Positions 16,394-23,773 of a stretch of DNA of 64,000 nucleotides are shown one piece after another. Position numbers and translations under genes: made by a program. Numbering within the stretch: the first letter of the stretch is position 1; the number at the start of each line of letters is the position of its first letter. The DNA is from Bin87 sp963668585. Lineage in GTDB: Bacteria > Chloroflexota > Dehalococcoidia > Lucifugimonadales > UBA3495. The notes beneath the pieces are model-generated. The model did no database searches. It worked only from the letters and a program-made list of their open reading frames with translations, and had not been told where the DNA came from. The stretch covers positions 1,116,001 through 1,180,000 of the forward strand of contig OY764869.1 of the NCBI GenBank assembly GCA_963668585.1, in the 5' to 3' direction.

Positions 16394-16494
16394 GTCCGCT
16401 CGTCCTTCGACAGGCTCAGGATGAGCGGACGGTGGAGGAGAAGCCGTTCTGGCAGCGGCAACGGCCTTTCGCCAGGATAATCGAATGGCCCTGG
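16394..16494 (-). repeat. Dispersed palindromic repeat, copy 6, with one TIR
   Basis: Core 16394-16430 in reverse orientation (GTCCGCTCGTCCTTCGAC to GAGCGGAC), followed by sequence like the intact MITE and ending in ataatcgaatggccctgg (16477-16494), its right terminal repeat. The left terminal repeat is degraded. Confidence 0.75.
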
Positions 16495-16526
16495 GGCCGC
16501 GCCGCGCAGTCGTCAGCGCTCCGGCG

Positions 16527-18104
16527 TCACTGGTCCTGGAAATAAACCTCGGTATCGGGATGGTATTGGAACCACCCGAACCAGAACGACGTGAGGCTGG
16601 GAATGCGCGCAAGTTGACGCGACGAGTCGGCGGCGTTGATCAGTCCTTCCTCGGTAACCGTCCACCGTTCGCCGGCGTTGTCCAGCAACGCGGTGGGCGG
16701 CAGGTTGTCATTGTCGCCATCCGCGGGGCCGAAGGTCAGATCGCCGCGCTCGTAGATGCGGCCGGCGCGGGATTCGGGAGAGGCCACCACCACCACGTTC
16801 ATGCCGCCCACGGTGTCGTTGACGATGCGAACGTCCTGCAGGTCGCGCACCGCGTAGGCCTTCGCGGACTCCCCGACGGTGAGGCCGACCACCACCGCCT
16901 TGGGGTCGAAGGTCTCATCGCGCAGCCACACCGGGAACATCACCTGTCCCGACGTGAAGTAGGAGTAGTAGATCGCGCTGGGGTCGTCCTCGGGGACGTA
17001 GAACTCGGCCGGATAAATGCCGGTGTCCTGGGACAGCACCGTGGTGTCGGGGTGTTCGTCCACCCACTCGCCCCAGGTGGTCACCACGGATGGGAAGAAG
17101 GGCTGCCGGATGCCGGAATCGGCCAGCGGCCCGATCACCGGTTCGCCGATGAACTGGTTCCACAGTGACCGGGTGGCCCGGTCGTACATCACCTTGTTGC
17201 TGCGGTATAGCATCCCCGATGTCCCGAACGTGGTGGCTTCTCCGTTGACGATGCCGGAATACACGATTCCGGTGCCGCACAGGGTTCAATACACCAGGGA
17301 TATTGGCTCGCCGCCCAGCGTGTCGTTGGCCAGTTCATGGGCGTTCATCACCCGCAGCGGGTAGGCCCGATGCTCGCCGTTTATCGAAACGCCGAACACC
17401 CGGTCATCGGGCCACAGGTAGGTGGCCTGCTCGGGAAGAATGTACGGCGCGTGTTCCAGCGGAGGAATGCCGTCCAGCCGGACGCCGCCCCATACCACCT
17501 CGGTGAGGTTCACCCTGGAATGTTCGATGCCCGGTTCCAGCAGTGCGGCCATGTCCGGGTCTATCACCGCCAGGGCGTTGACCTTCCAGCGCCCGTAGTC
17601 CGAGGGCGGAGCGAACTCGGCTTCGCGCGCGCCCACCCATTCGCGCCAACGCCGCCGGTCAAAATCAAAGTCCTCTCCGGTGAGTTGCGTGAGGGCATAA
17701 ACCGCGCTGCTGGCGACATCCAGGTTGAAGAACTTCATCGCCTCCAGGATCACGTAGGCCTGGGACTTGTCCTTGTGGAATATGGTGTCTTCCAGCCCGA
17801 GCAGGGAGTCGCCGTTGTCGTGCCCCAGTCCGTCCCAGATGCGGTACATGGTGCGGTTGGGGTCATAGGCCGGCTGCGAACCGGCGGGGGCGGTCGCGCC
17901 GGGCGACGCGCCGGCAGACGTGGGGGTGGCGGCCGGCTCCGTTGACTCTGCAGCCGTGCCCGTCGTGGGCGATGGCGGTGGCGTCAATATGGACGATGCC
18001 GCGCGATTCTCCGCAGGTTGGCCGCACGACAGCATGGCCGCCACGGCCAGCAGGACGACAACCCACGCGACGCCGCGCCGCGACACTATTTGCGCTGGAC
18101 CCAT
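16527..18104 (-). CDS. DUF3179 lipoprotein, candidate selenoprotein (in-frame TGA at conserved Cys)
   Basis: A 525-residue DUF3179 protein if the TGA at 17286-17288 is read through. The N-terminus (VVVLLAVAAMLSCG) looks like a lipoprotein signal with a slightly unusual lipobox, then a Pro/Thr/Ser/Ala linker. The DUF3179 core begins FGVSINGEHRAYPLRVMNAHE and NDTLGGEPISLVY, meets TGA, and continues TLCGTGIVYSG, then FGTSGMLYRSNKVMYDR, SLWNQFIGEPVIGP and VLSQDTG. In the family this junction reads YCPLCGT or similar, so TGA replaces the first Cys of CxxC. A stem-loop fitting a bacterial SECIS follows. Selenocysteine (UxxC) is the best explanation; a single nonsense mutation or sequencing error is the alternative. 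The family's biochemical role is not known to me; a UxxC/CxxC pair points to redox or metal chemistry at the cell surface. Confidence 0.8.
17241..17288 (-). promoter_or_regulatory. Putative bacterial SECIS element with its UGA
   Basis: On the mRNA strand, UGA (17288-17286) is followed after 13 nt by CCGGAAU (17272-17266), loop CGUGU (17265-17261) and AUUCCGG (17260-17254): a 7-bp perfect stem. Below it a CA/CA internal loop separates a lower 4-bp stem (GCGG with UCGU, two pairs being G-U). The loop has G at its second position followed by U, 21 nt after the UGA. From memory, bacterial SECIS elements have a small apical loop with a G in the first two positions about 16-37 nt from UGA, so this fits. 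Confidence 0.65.
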
Positions 18105-18175
18105 CCCTGCCTCCGGGAACGACTGAACTCTAACCTGGGCCTGTACACAGAGTACGTCCGGCCGGCGGCAGAGGA

Positions 18176-18946
18176 TTAATCGAACTGGTAGGGGTAGATC
18201 ACCTGGACGACCCTGCCGTCGCGCAGGGCCTCAAAGTAGCTGTGGGCGCCGCCGGGCTGCTGGAGCCAGCGCCGGACGAAGTAGGCGCAGAAGTTGACCA
18301 ACTGCGCGCCCACGCTGGTTGCCGGCGGCGCGACAATCAGGTCGTCGTAGATGGACGGCGACACCGTGTCGGACTCAGCGCTGAGAAACTCGGCCAGCGC
18401 CGTCGATATCGACGACGATTCCGCGCCGGCCATCAGCAAGGCGTAGTCGCTGACGGTCCACGCCGACTCCATGATGTCGTCGGGGTTCATCTGAGACATC
18501 ACGTTCTCGTCAAGGAACATGGTGAGGGCCAGCAGGAACCGGCTGAAGGCCAGGCGTGAAGGGTCGTCGTCGCCGTGCAGGGTACTGCCTTCGGTGGACC
18601 GGGCGTTCACGTAGTCTTCCTTGTTGATGTACGACACCAGCAGGGGGGTTTCCCGCCGTATGAGGATGCTGAGGCAGTCCTGGATGAGTTCGGCGCGCTG
18701 TTCGGGTCGCCAGGCGCGGAAGGGTCCGGTGCCCTGGTAAGCGTGGCGCGGATTGATTTCGGCCGGCACGCCGTCTGTGCCGGGAGGGTTGCCGAAGTGG
18801 CGGCGGACCAGCGCGTCGTACTCTCCGGTCATGGAGATGTACTGGTTTTCCTGGACGAGGAGGCCGGCGTGGATGTGGTGCGGCTGGTTGGGGTCATTGG
18901 CGCTGACGCCGGTCAGGCCGGATTCGCTCAGAAAAACCAGGTACAT
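18176..18946 (-). CDS. DUF3800 domain protein
   Basis: 256-residue protein. DUF3800 members open with a strand ending in DESG, considered RNase H-like; here the opening is MYLVFLSESGLTGVS, so Asp is replaced by Ser while Glu is kept. Other fitting segments are HIHAGLLVQENQY (the second strand region) and WTVSDYALLMAG near the later acidic position. If the fold is a nuclease, the missing Asp suggests altered or lost catalysis. ATG 18946 has AGGAGG eight bases upstream; an in-frame start further up (18994) would read into a palindrome and is rejected. Function unknown. Confidence 0.65.
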   Translation of the reverse strand: MYLVFLSESGLTGVSANDPNQPHHIHAGLLVQENQYISMTGEYDALVRRHFGNPPGTDGVPAEINPRHAYQGTGPFRAWRPEQRAELIQDCLSILIRRETPLLVSYINKEDYVNARSTEGSTLHGDDDPSRLAFSRFLLALTMFLDENVMSQMNPDDIMESAWTVSDYALLMAGAESSSISTALAEFLSAESDTVSPSIYDDLIVAPPATSVGAQLVNFCAYFVRRWLQQPGGAHSYFEALRDGRVVQVIYPYQFD

Positions 18947-18979
18947 CGGAAGCCTCCTGGGCCGGGTGCGAATAGCGGC

Positions 18980-19004
18980 AGGGGCGGGTATCAAACCCGC
19001 CCCT
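18980..19004. repeat. Palindrome between bL25 and DUF3800 genes
   Basis: AGGGGCGGG and CCCGCCCCT pair around TATCAAA. Located 22 bp after the rplY stop (minus strand), it may end that transcript. It belongs to the same GGGGCG-type palindrome family as 4331-4358. Confidence 0.6.
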
Positions 19005-19025
19005 GGTGAATCATAACGGTGATGT

Positions 19026-19334
19026 TCAGGACGCGACAGTACGAAAATCGACGTGCAGCACGTTGCCGGTGCGAGGATCCCACTGGATTTCCGAGGTCTC
19101 CACGTTGTATTCGCCGGACTCGCCGGCGATGGTGACGGTCATGGGATTTCCAAACTCGCCGCCCGCGGCGCTGATGGCGAGCAGCAACGCGCGCACCTCG
19201 CACTGCAGGGAACGGGAGTCAACGCCGCGTCCGTAAAGATGAACGGGCACGATGCCGCCGCGACGCAGGTTTTTCACCTTCTTGCCGACGGTGGCGCGAG
19301 TTTCAAGTTCGAGGGAAGCCGCCTGGGTGGTCAT
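19026..19334 (-). CDS. rplY: Ribosomal protein bL25, short form
   Basis: 102-residue bL25, a 5S-rRNA-binding protein of the large subunit. The family pattern is clear: LELETRATVGKKVKNLRRGG, VPVHLYGRGVDSRSLQC, then NVETSEIQWDPRTGNVLHVDF. Only the N-terminal 5S-binding domain is present; the C-terminal domain of CTC-type bL25 is absent, as in E. coli RplY. AGGAG lies 11 bases before the ATG. It stands alone, without pth or other usual neighbours, which is unremarkable for this gene. Confidence 0.9.
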   Translation of the reverse strand: MTTQAASLELETRATVGKKVKNLRRGGIVPVHLYGRGVDSRSLQCEVRALLLAISAAGGEFGNPMTVTIAGESGEYNVETSEIQWDPRTGNVLHVDFRTVAS

Positions 19335-19697
19335 TGTTGCTGGAACTCCTGGGTGCTGATGGCGTGAAGCAGCCCGCAGGGGCCGCCAAGTGAGGCCATA
19401 TCATAGCACATACACCACAGCAGCAATGACGGCGGCTGTGGTGTCACGGCGCGAAGAGGTTCAGGTCACGCCGGAGGCGCATCGGCAGACATTCGGGTGA
19501 CCTCCGCCTGCGGAGTTTTGGAGATGATGTGGCCGATCTCCAGGCAGCAGAACCGGGCGGGGGAACGCGATACCGTTGTAGCGAACTTCTTGCAGAGATG
19601 ACAAACACGTGCTTGACATCGAGGATGGCGATCGGCGCAGCGACGACAGTAGGGTTGGCAATGGCAATCGATTTTGGAAGAAGACGAAATCGTCCTT
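19335..19697. other. Intergenic region, nothing recognised
   Basis: No open frame with a plausible start and family, no tRNA and no strong hairpin with a U-run were seen here. Confidence 0.4.
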
Positions 19698-20033
19698 CTA
19701 GGATTCTAAGGCTTTGGCGAGTTTTGCCAGGGTTGATTGGACATCGAGCGCGGAGTGGCGCGCGAGTATGTACAAACGCCCCACTTGCTGAGTTCGGTTG
19801 TTGCTTTCTTCGCCCGGCCCTATTACTTCAATGGTTTCGCCCATTTCATCAAGGATCTCAAGCCGATAGCTAGTCGGAATCACCCAACCCCCAACCGGCA
19901 ACTCACGCACTACGACTGAAATTGTATCGACGGACGTGACGAATTGGTTGCTCTCCACCGTGCGGCTCCATTTCAATGTGCCATTGGTGGTTCGCTCGAT
20001 GAGTCCCTCCAATATGTTGTCCAATTGACTCAT
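19698..20033 (-). CDS. Conserved hypothetical protein, second gene of a coupled pair
   Basis: 111 residues, soluble. The N-terminus ILEGLIERTTNGTLKWSRTVE is followed by ISVVVREL, YRLEILDEMGETIEVIGP, and a helical end GRLYILARHSALDVQSTLAKL. I recall short bacterial proteins of this layout (a helix plus a small sheet) in many genomes, but no function. The start overlaps the stop of the upstream gene by four bases, so both are made from one transcript. Given that the upstream product has a membrane anchor and coiled coil, this may be its cytoplasmic partner. Confidence 0.6.
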   Translation of the reverse strand: MSQLDNILEGLIERTTNGTLKWSRTVESNQFVTSVDTISVVVRELPVGGWVIPTSYRLEILDEMGETIEVIGPGEESNNRTQQVGRLYILARHSALDVQSTLAKLAKALES

Positions 20034-20545
20034 TTCGTCTCCCCTTGCGAATCGCCAAAGCCCATTGCGCTGGCCAATTCCTCCAAGTCGCTCTGGATAT
20101 TGTTCAGGTTCTGATTTAGCCGAGATCGATCGTGTTCGGTGATCCCCGCTACGAAACGTTCTCTGACAAAGTCTTCCATCAGCCTGATCTCTGTTCTGGC
20201 AGTTGTGAGTCTCTCCCGAAACTCAGTCTGGTGCTCCGGACAACGGACGATAATGCCAGTGAGCATCTCTCGCAACGTTTGGTAATGCTCCCTGGCGGCC
20301 TCCCATTGGCTATTGTCATGCAATGTTTTGACAAGTTGGATCAATCCGATGGCGCGCTGCAAATCTACGGTCTGCAAATGGCGGGCGATTTGGTCCCGAG
20401 TCTCGTCGGCTGCAGTTTGCGCCGCTTGGGATGCGGATCTGGCGCCGCGAGCCTCCGTGATCGCCCAGCCGAGGCCACCCAACGAGACGAGAATTCCAAC
20501 TACGGTGGCAGCATCGCCCCAAGTGGCCGACCAAAACTCCATCAT
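20030..20545 (-). CDS. Membrane-anchored coiled-coil protein, first gene of a coupled pair
   Basis: 171 residues. One N-terminal transmembrane segment (AATVVGILVSLGGLGWAI, about residues 11-29) is followed by a long helical stretch: ASQAAQTAADETRDQIARHL, then QLVKTLHDNSQWEAAREHYQ and a C-terminal helix NQNLNNIQSDLEELASAM. Function unknown. Proteins of this shape (one helix in the membrane, long cytoplasmic coiled coil) occur in many bacteria beside small partners. No clear ribosome site precedes the ATGATG start. Confidence 0.6.
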   Translation of the reverse strand: MMEFWSATWGDAATVVGILVSLGGLGWAITEARGARSASQAAQTAADETRDQIARHLQTVDLQRAIGLIQLVKTLHDNSQWEAAREHYQTLREMLTGIIVRCPEHQTEFRERLTTARTEIRLMEDFVRERFVAGITEHDRSRLNQNLNNIQSDLEELASAMGFGDSQGETK

Positions 20546-20620
20546 ATGTCGTGATTATAGCCCTTTACCAGATCATTGGCGAAGCGGCGAAATTGCCCAG
20601 CTGACCAACTCGCATTCTAG

Positions 20621-21462
20621 GGGGTGTCGTCAAAACCATGTGAGGGTGATAGATTGGAGTGAGTTGGGAGAGTTTGGAGGGTGGGGAGTATGCGAGCAGC
20701 GCACCGGCGCCACGATATGACTGATGATGTTTGGGAGCGATTGAGGCCGCATCTGCCCGGGGGAGAGGGCAAGCAGGGCAGACCGGCCCATGACAACCGT
20801 CGGTTTATCGACGCCGTGTGCTGGATTTTGCGTACCGGAGCGCCCTGGCGGGATTTGCCGCCGGACTACGGAGACTGGAAGAACACCCACCGGCGGTTCT
20901 GCCGCTGGCGGGACCGTGGAGTGTGGTCCGGACTGCTGGAGGCGGTGATGGATGACCCTGATTTCGAATGGCTGATGATCGACGCCAGCTATATCAAGGC
21001 CCATCCCCATAGCGCTGGGGCCCGGGGCGGCAACCAGGCCATGGGCCGCACCAAAGGGGGCTGAACAGCAAGCTGCACCTGGCGGTGGACTCCCACGGGA
21101 TGCCGGTCAGGCTGGCCGTTACCGAGGGCACGGAGGCCGACTCCTCCCAGGCATTGCGTCTGATCCAGGGGATCGAGGCCCAGTGCCTGCTGGCGGACAA
21201 AGCCTACGACACCAATGAAATCATAGCCACGGCCCGGGAATTGGGCATGGACCCAGTGATACCACCGAAGAGGAACCGGAGGGAGCAGCGGGACTATGAC
21301 CCGGCGCTGTACCGGTTGAGACACCTGGTGGAGAACGGTTTCCTGGAGTTCAAGCAGTGGCGCGGCGTGGCGACCCGTTATGCCAAGAGAGCCGCGTCTT
21401 ACCTGGCCATCTGCCAACTCCGGGCAGTGATGGTCTGGAGCAAACTCTTTTGACGACACCCC
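20621..21462 (+). mobile_element. IS5-family insertion sequence (IS427-group type)
   Basis: Complete element of about 842 bp. The ends are perfect inverted repeats: ctagggggtgtcgtcaaaa at 20617-20635 and its complement at 21448-21466. The outermost CTAG occurs at both ends and is itself palindromic, so the exact border and target duplication (TA or CTAG) cannot be fixed. The transposase is encoded in two overlapping frames joined by a -1 shift. Intact ends and an otherwise open frame suggest recent arrival. Confidence 0.85.
20690..21453 (+). CDS. IS5-family DDE transposase, made by -1 frameshift
   Basis: The first frame (to 21064) encodes the helix-turn-helix region DDVWERLRPHLPG, RRFIDAVCWILRTGAPWRDLP and the first catalytic Asp in WLMIDASYIKAHPH, ending MGRTKGG then TGA. 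The second frame continues LNSKLHLAVDSHGMPVRL, with the second Asp in LLADKAYD and the final Glu in LVENGFLEFKQWRGVATRY. The junction AAAGGGGGCTGAAC allows slippage to the -1 frame on the A/G run, as is usual in IS427-group elements, so this is programmed frameshifting rather than decay. The start is uncertain: ATG 20690 or 20717. Confidence 0.85.
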
Positions 21463-21466
21463 CTAG

Positions 21467-21802
21467 GATGTCGAGTCTGATGCCTGTCGGATGGTCTTCT
21501 CGGCGAAGTCGGTGCGATGTCGGTGGCCATGGGGAAAGTTCAACACCCATCGACAAACTCAGAATCCACATCAGGCGGACACGTCCACCACAAGACGTAG
21601 CGGCAGGCAACCAATGCCATTCGATTGTCAACGGCAGACTACGCAACCACGCTAATGGCAAACCACGCAGTCCGCTCATCCTGAGCCTGTCGAAGGACGA
21701 GCGGACGGTGACGCCATGTCGTTGACGCCGCGCTGCGCCCACCGCTAACCTGTACATACGTTCGCCTAAACCGGCGGATGAATTTTTTTGAGGCCGCGCC
21801 GA
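21467..21802. other. Intergenic region with repeat copy 7
   Basis: No gene seen. It holds a dispersed repeat (21670-21706, GTCCGCTC to GAGCGGAC, identical core to copy 1) and a TIR-like segment gccattcgattgtcaac near 21610. Confidence 0.5.
21670..21706 (+). repeat. Dispersed palindromic repeat, copy 7
   Basis: Perfect inverted ends GTCCGCTC/GAGCGGAC around ATCCTGAGCCTGTCGAAGGAC. Confidence 0.8.
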
Positions 21803-22054
21803 ATGGCGCGCGAGGTGTTCGTGTTGAATTGTCGTCGATGTGGATCGGAGGCTTTGCTCGAATTGGGCGGCCTCGACGGGGCGGATCATACGGTGTTCCG
21901 CTGTCGCGATTGCGGGTTCCTGTTCAGCCCGCCGGCCGAGGCGGCGCGGGCGCCCGGCGTTGTGCAGTCCCCGCTGCGTCCGGATGGATTGGCGGTCGGT
22001 CGCCGCACCGGTTACGTGGCCCCGGCGCGCCGCCGTCCGGCGAGGGATCGGTAG
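21803..22054 (+). CDS. Small zinc-ribbon protein at prophage remnant edge
   Basis: 83 residues with two CxxC knuckles, CRRCGSEALLEL and FRCRDCGFLFSP, spaced as in a rubredoxin-type zinc ribbon, then a Pro/Arg-rich tail. It ends in TAG at 22052, and the downstream terminase reading frame continues in the same phase straight after this TAG, so the tail may once have been a linker to the terminase or may simply be non-coding. It sits where a small terminase or HNH gene often lies in phage modules. DNA binding is possible but unproven. Confidence 0.5.
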   Translation: MAREVFVLNCRRCGSEALLELGGLDGADHTVFRCRDCGFLFSPPAEAARAPGVVQSPLRPDGLAVGRRTGYVAPARRRPARDR

Positions 22055-22171
22055 TCCCTGGCCCGGCCGGGGACTGACGGCACGCAAGCCCCCAATGATG
22101 ACGCCGGAGCCTGCGCCGATAAACCCGACGGAGCAAAGGAGACCATCGATCCCACGCGGTTCGCCGTTGAG

Positions 22172-23644
22172 GTGCTGGGAGTCGCCCTGTGGGACAAGCA
22201 GATGGAGGTGTTGAACGCGGTGCAGCGCGAGCGTCGTGTGGCGGTCAAGTCGGGCAATGGCCTGGGCAAGGATTTCACCGCTGCGGTGGCCGTGCTCTGG
22301 TACCTGTACTGCCACGACCCCGGCATCGTCCTCAGCACCGCGCCCACCTTCCGGCAGGTGAGGCACGTCCTGTGGCGGCAGATTCACGCGCTGCACCGCC
22401 GCGCCAAGGACACCCTGGGCGGCAGGCTCTTGGATACTCGGTGGGAACTGGCGGAAGACCGGTACGCCCTGGGCCTGTCGGCGGACGGCGCCGACCAGTT
22501 CCAGGGTTTCCACTCCGAAAACGTTCTGGTGGTGGTGGACGAAGCCGAGGGCGTGGACGAGGAAATCTACGAAGCCATCGACTCGGTGATGACCTCGGGC
22601 AACTCCACCCTGCTGCTCATCGGCAACCCCACCACCACGTCGGGCCCCTTTTACCGCGCCTTTCACGAGGAGAGCGGCATCTACACCACCATCACGATCT
22701 CCGCGCTGGAGTCGCCCAACGTGCGGGCCGGCAGCGTGGAGGTGGCGGGCCTGACCACCGCGGAATGGGTGGCGGAACGGCGAATCGTCTGGGGCGAGGA
22801 CAGCGACCTGTTCCGCGCCCGCGTCCTGGGACAGTTCCCGGAGAGAGGAGAGGACACGTTGATCTCCATGAGAGACATCCAGGCGGCAGTTTATGAGCCG
22901 ACCGGGGACGCTTTTACAGAGATAAACAGGATGAACAGGATGAACGGGATGCCCGGCTTTGATCCGGAGGTTGCCTCAGAAACCGGGCAGTCTCCGGATG
23001 GCAGCGCAGGGGCGGACGATCATTCGCCCCCACCCGAGCGAGAAGGCCGATTTCAGGCGGCTGATCCCTTCGGTATGTTCCAGCCCATGATGAGCCGGGC
23101 GCTTGGTCGGGCGGCCGGCCCGGTGGTCATCGGCGTTGACATCGCCCGCTTCGGCAGCGACCGCACCGTCGTGCTGGTGCGGCGCGGCGACACCGTCGAA
23201 TCCATCCGCACGTTCTCCCGCCTCGACACCATGGCCTCGGTGGGCCAGGTGATGGCGGCGATACGGGAGCACAGTCCGGATCGGGTCAACGTGGACTCCA
23301 TCGGCATCGGCGCGGGAGTGGTGGATCGGCTGCGCGAGTTGGGAATGCGGGTATCGGCAATCAACGTTGCCATGAAACCGAAGCGGGACCCGACCTGCGC
23401 CAACCTCCGCGCCGAAGGCTACCAGTCCCTGGTCCGGCGGTTCCGCGACCGGCGCATCAGAATACCCAACGATGCCGGCCTGATCTCCGAACTCGCTTCG
23501 CTGCGCTACGGCTACGACAGCAGGGGCAGGCTGCTGCTGATCGGCAAGCGAAATCTGCGCAGTCGCGGCATCAAGTCCCCGGACAAGGCCGACGCGCTCA
23601 TGCTGGCGTTCCTCGACGAAGGTCCCGAAGAGCCCTACCCGTAA
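22172..23644 (+). CDS. Phage terminase large subunit
   Basis: DNA-packaging motor with ATPase and nuclease domains. The ATPase has Walker A KSGNGLGKDF (about residue 26), Walker B VLVVVDEAEGVDEE and coupling motif LLLIGNPTTTSGPFY. The nuclease begins VVIGVDIARFGSDRTVVLV, with later Asp residues in VDSIGIGAGVVDRL and SPDKADALMLAF. The frame is open upstream to 22055 and encodes DPTRFAVEVLG, which belongs to the domain, so the real start is upstream of the GTG at 22172; no ATG is available and AAAGGAG lies at 22135. Between the domains is an extra 50-residue stretch (INRMNRMNGMPG onward) made of dispersed repeats. Only the portal gene follows, so the phage is defective. Confidence 0.85.
   Translation: MLGVALWDKQMEVLNAVQRERRVAVKSGNGLGKDFTAAVAVLWYLYCHDPGIVLSTAPTFRQVRHVLWRQIHALHRRAKDTLGGRLLDTRWELAEDRYALGLSADGADQFQGFHSENVLVVVDEAEGVDEEIYEAIDSVMTSGNSTLLLIGNPTTTSGPFYRAFHEESGIYTTITISALESPNVRAGSVEVAGLTTAEWVAERRIVWGEDSDLFRARVLGQFPERGEDTLISMRDIQAAVYEPTGDAFTEINRMNRMNGMPGFDPEVASETGQSPDGSAGADDHSPPPEREGRFQAADPFGMFQPMMSRALGRAAGPVVIGVDIARFGSDRTVVLVRRGDTVESIRTFSRLDTMASVGQVMAAIREHSPDRVNVDSIGIGAGVVDRLRELGMRVSAINVAMKPKRDPTCANLRAEGYQSLVRRFRDRRIRIPNDAGLISELASLRYGYDSRGRLLLIGKRNLRSRGIKSPDKADALMLAFLDEGPEEPYP
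23008..23031. repeat. Palindrome inserted in frame inside terminase
   Basis: caggggcggacgatcattcg and gccccc: a member of the 4331-4358 palindrome family, here translated as part of the linker between the terminase ATPase and nuclease. A second family copy lies at 23712-23737 just after the gene. Confidence 0.65.
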
Positions 23645-23773
23645 CCCCCGCGCCGGCGCGGGAACTGCACCTGCCCACCGCCGCCGGACACAGGGCCCCA
23701 CCACCGAAACCGCAGGGGGGAATGTTCATTCGCCCCGCATCACAATGCACAAACCTCATGGAGTTATCAGGCG

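Noticed and set aside
16322..16612. N-terminal extension of the NHL protein
   Set aside because: It reads through a dispersed repeat; GAGGAGGT directly before ATG 16321 fixes the start.
21049..21070. Stop codon inside the IS5 transposase as a sign of decay
   Set aside because: The AAAGGGGGC run before it and exact continuation in the -1 frame fit programmed frameshifting, usual for this IS group.
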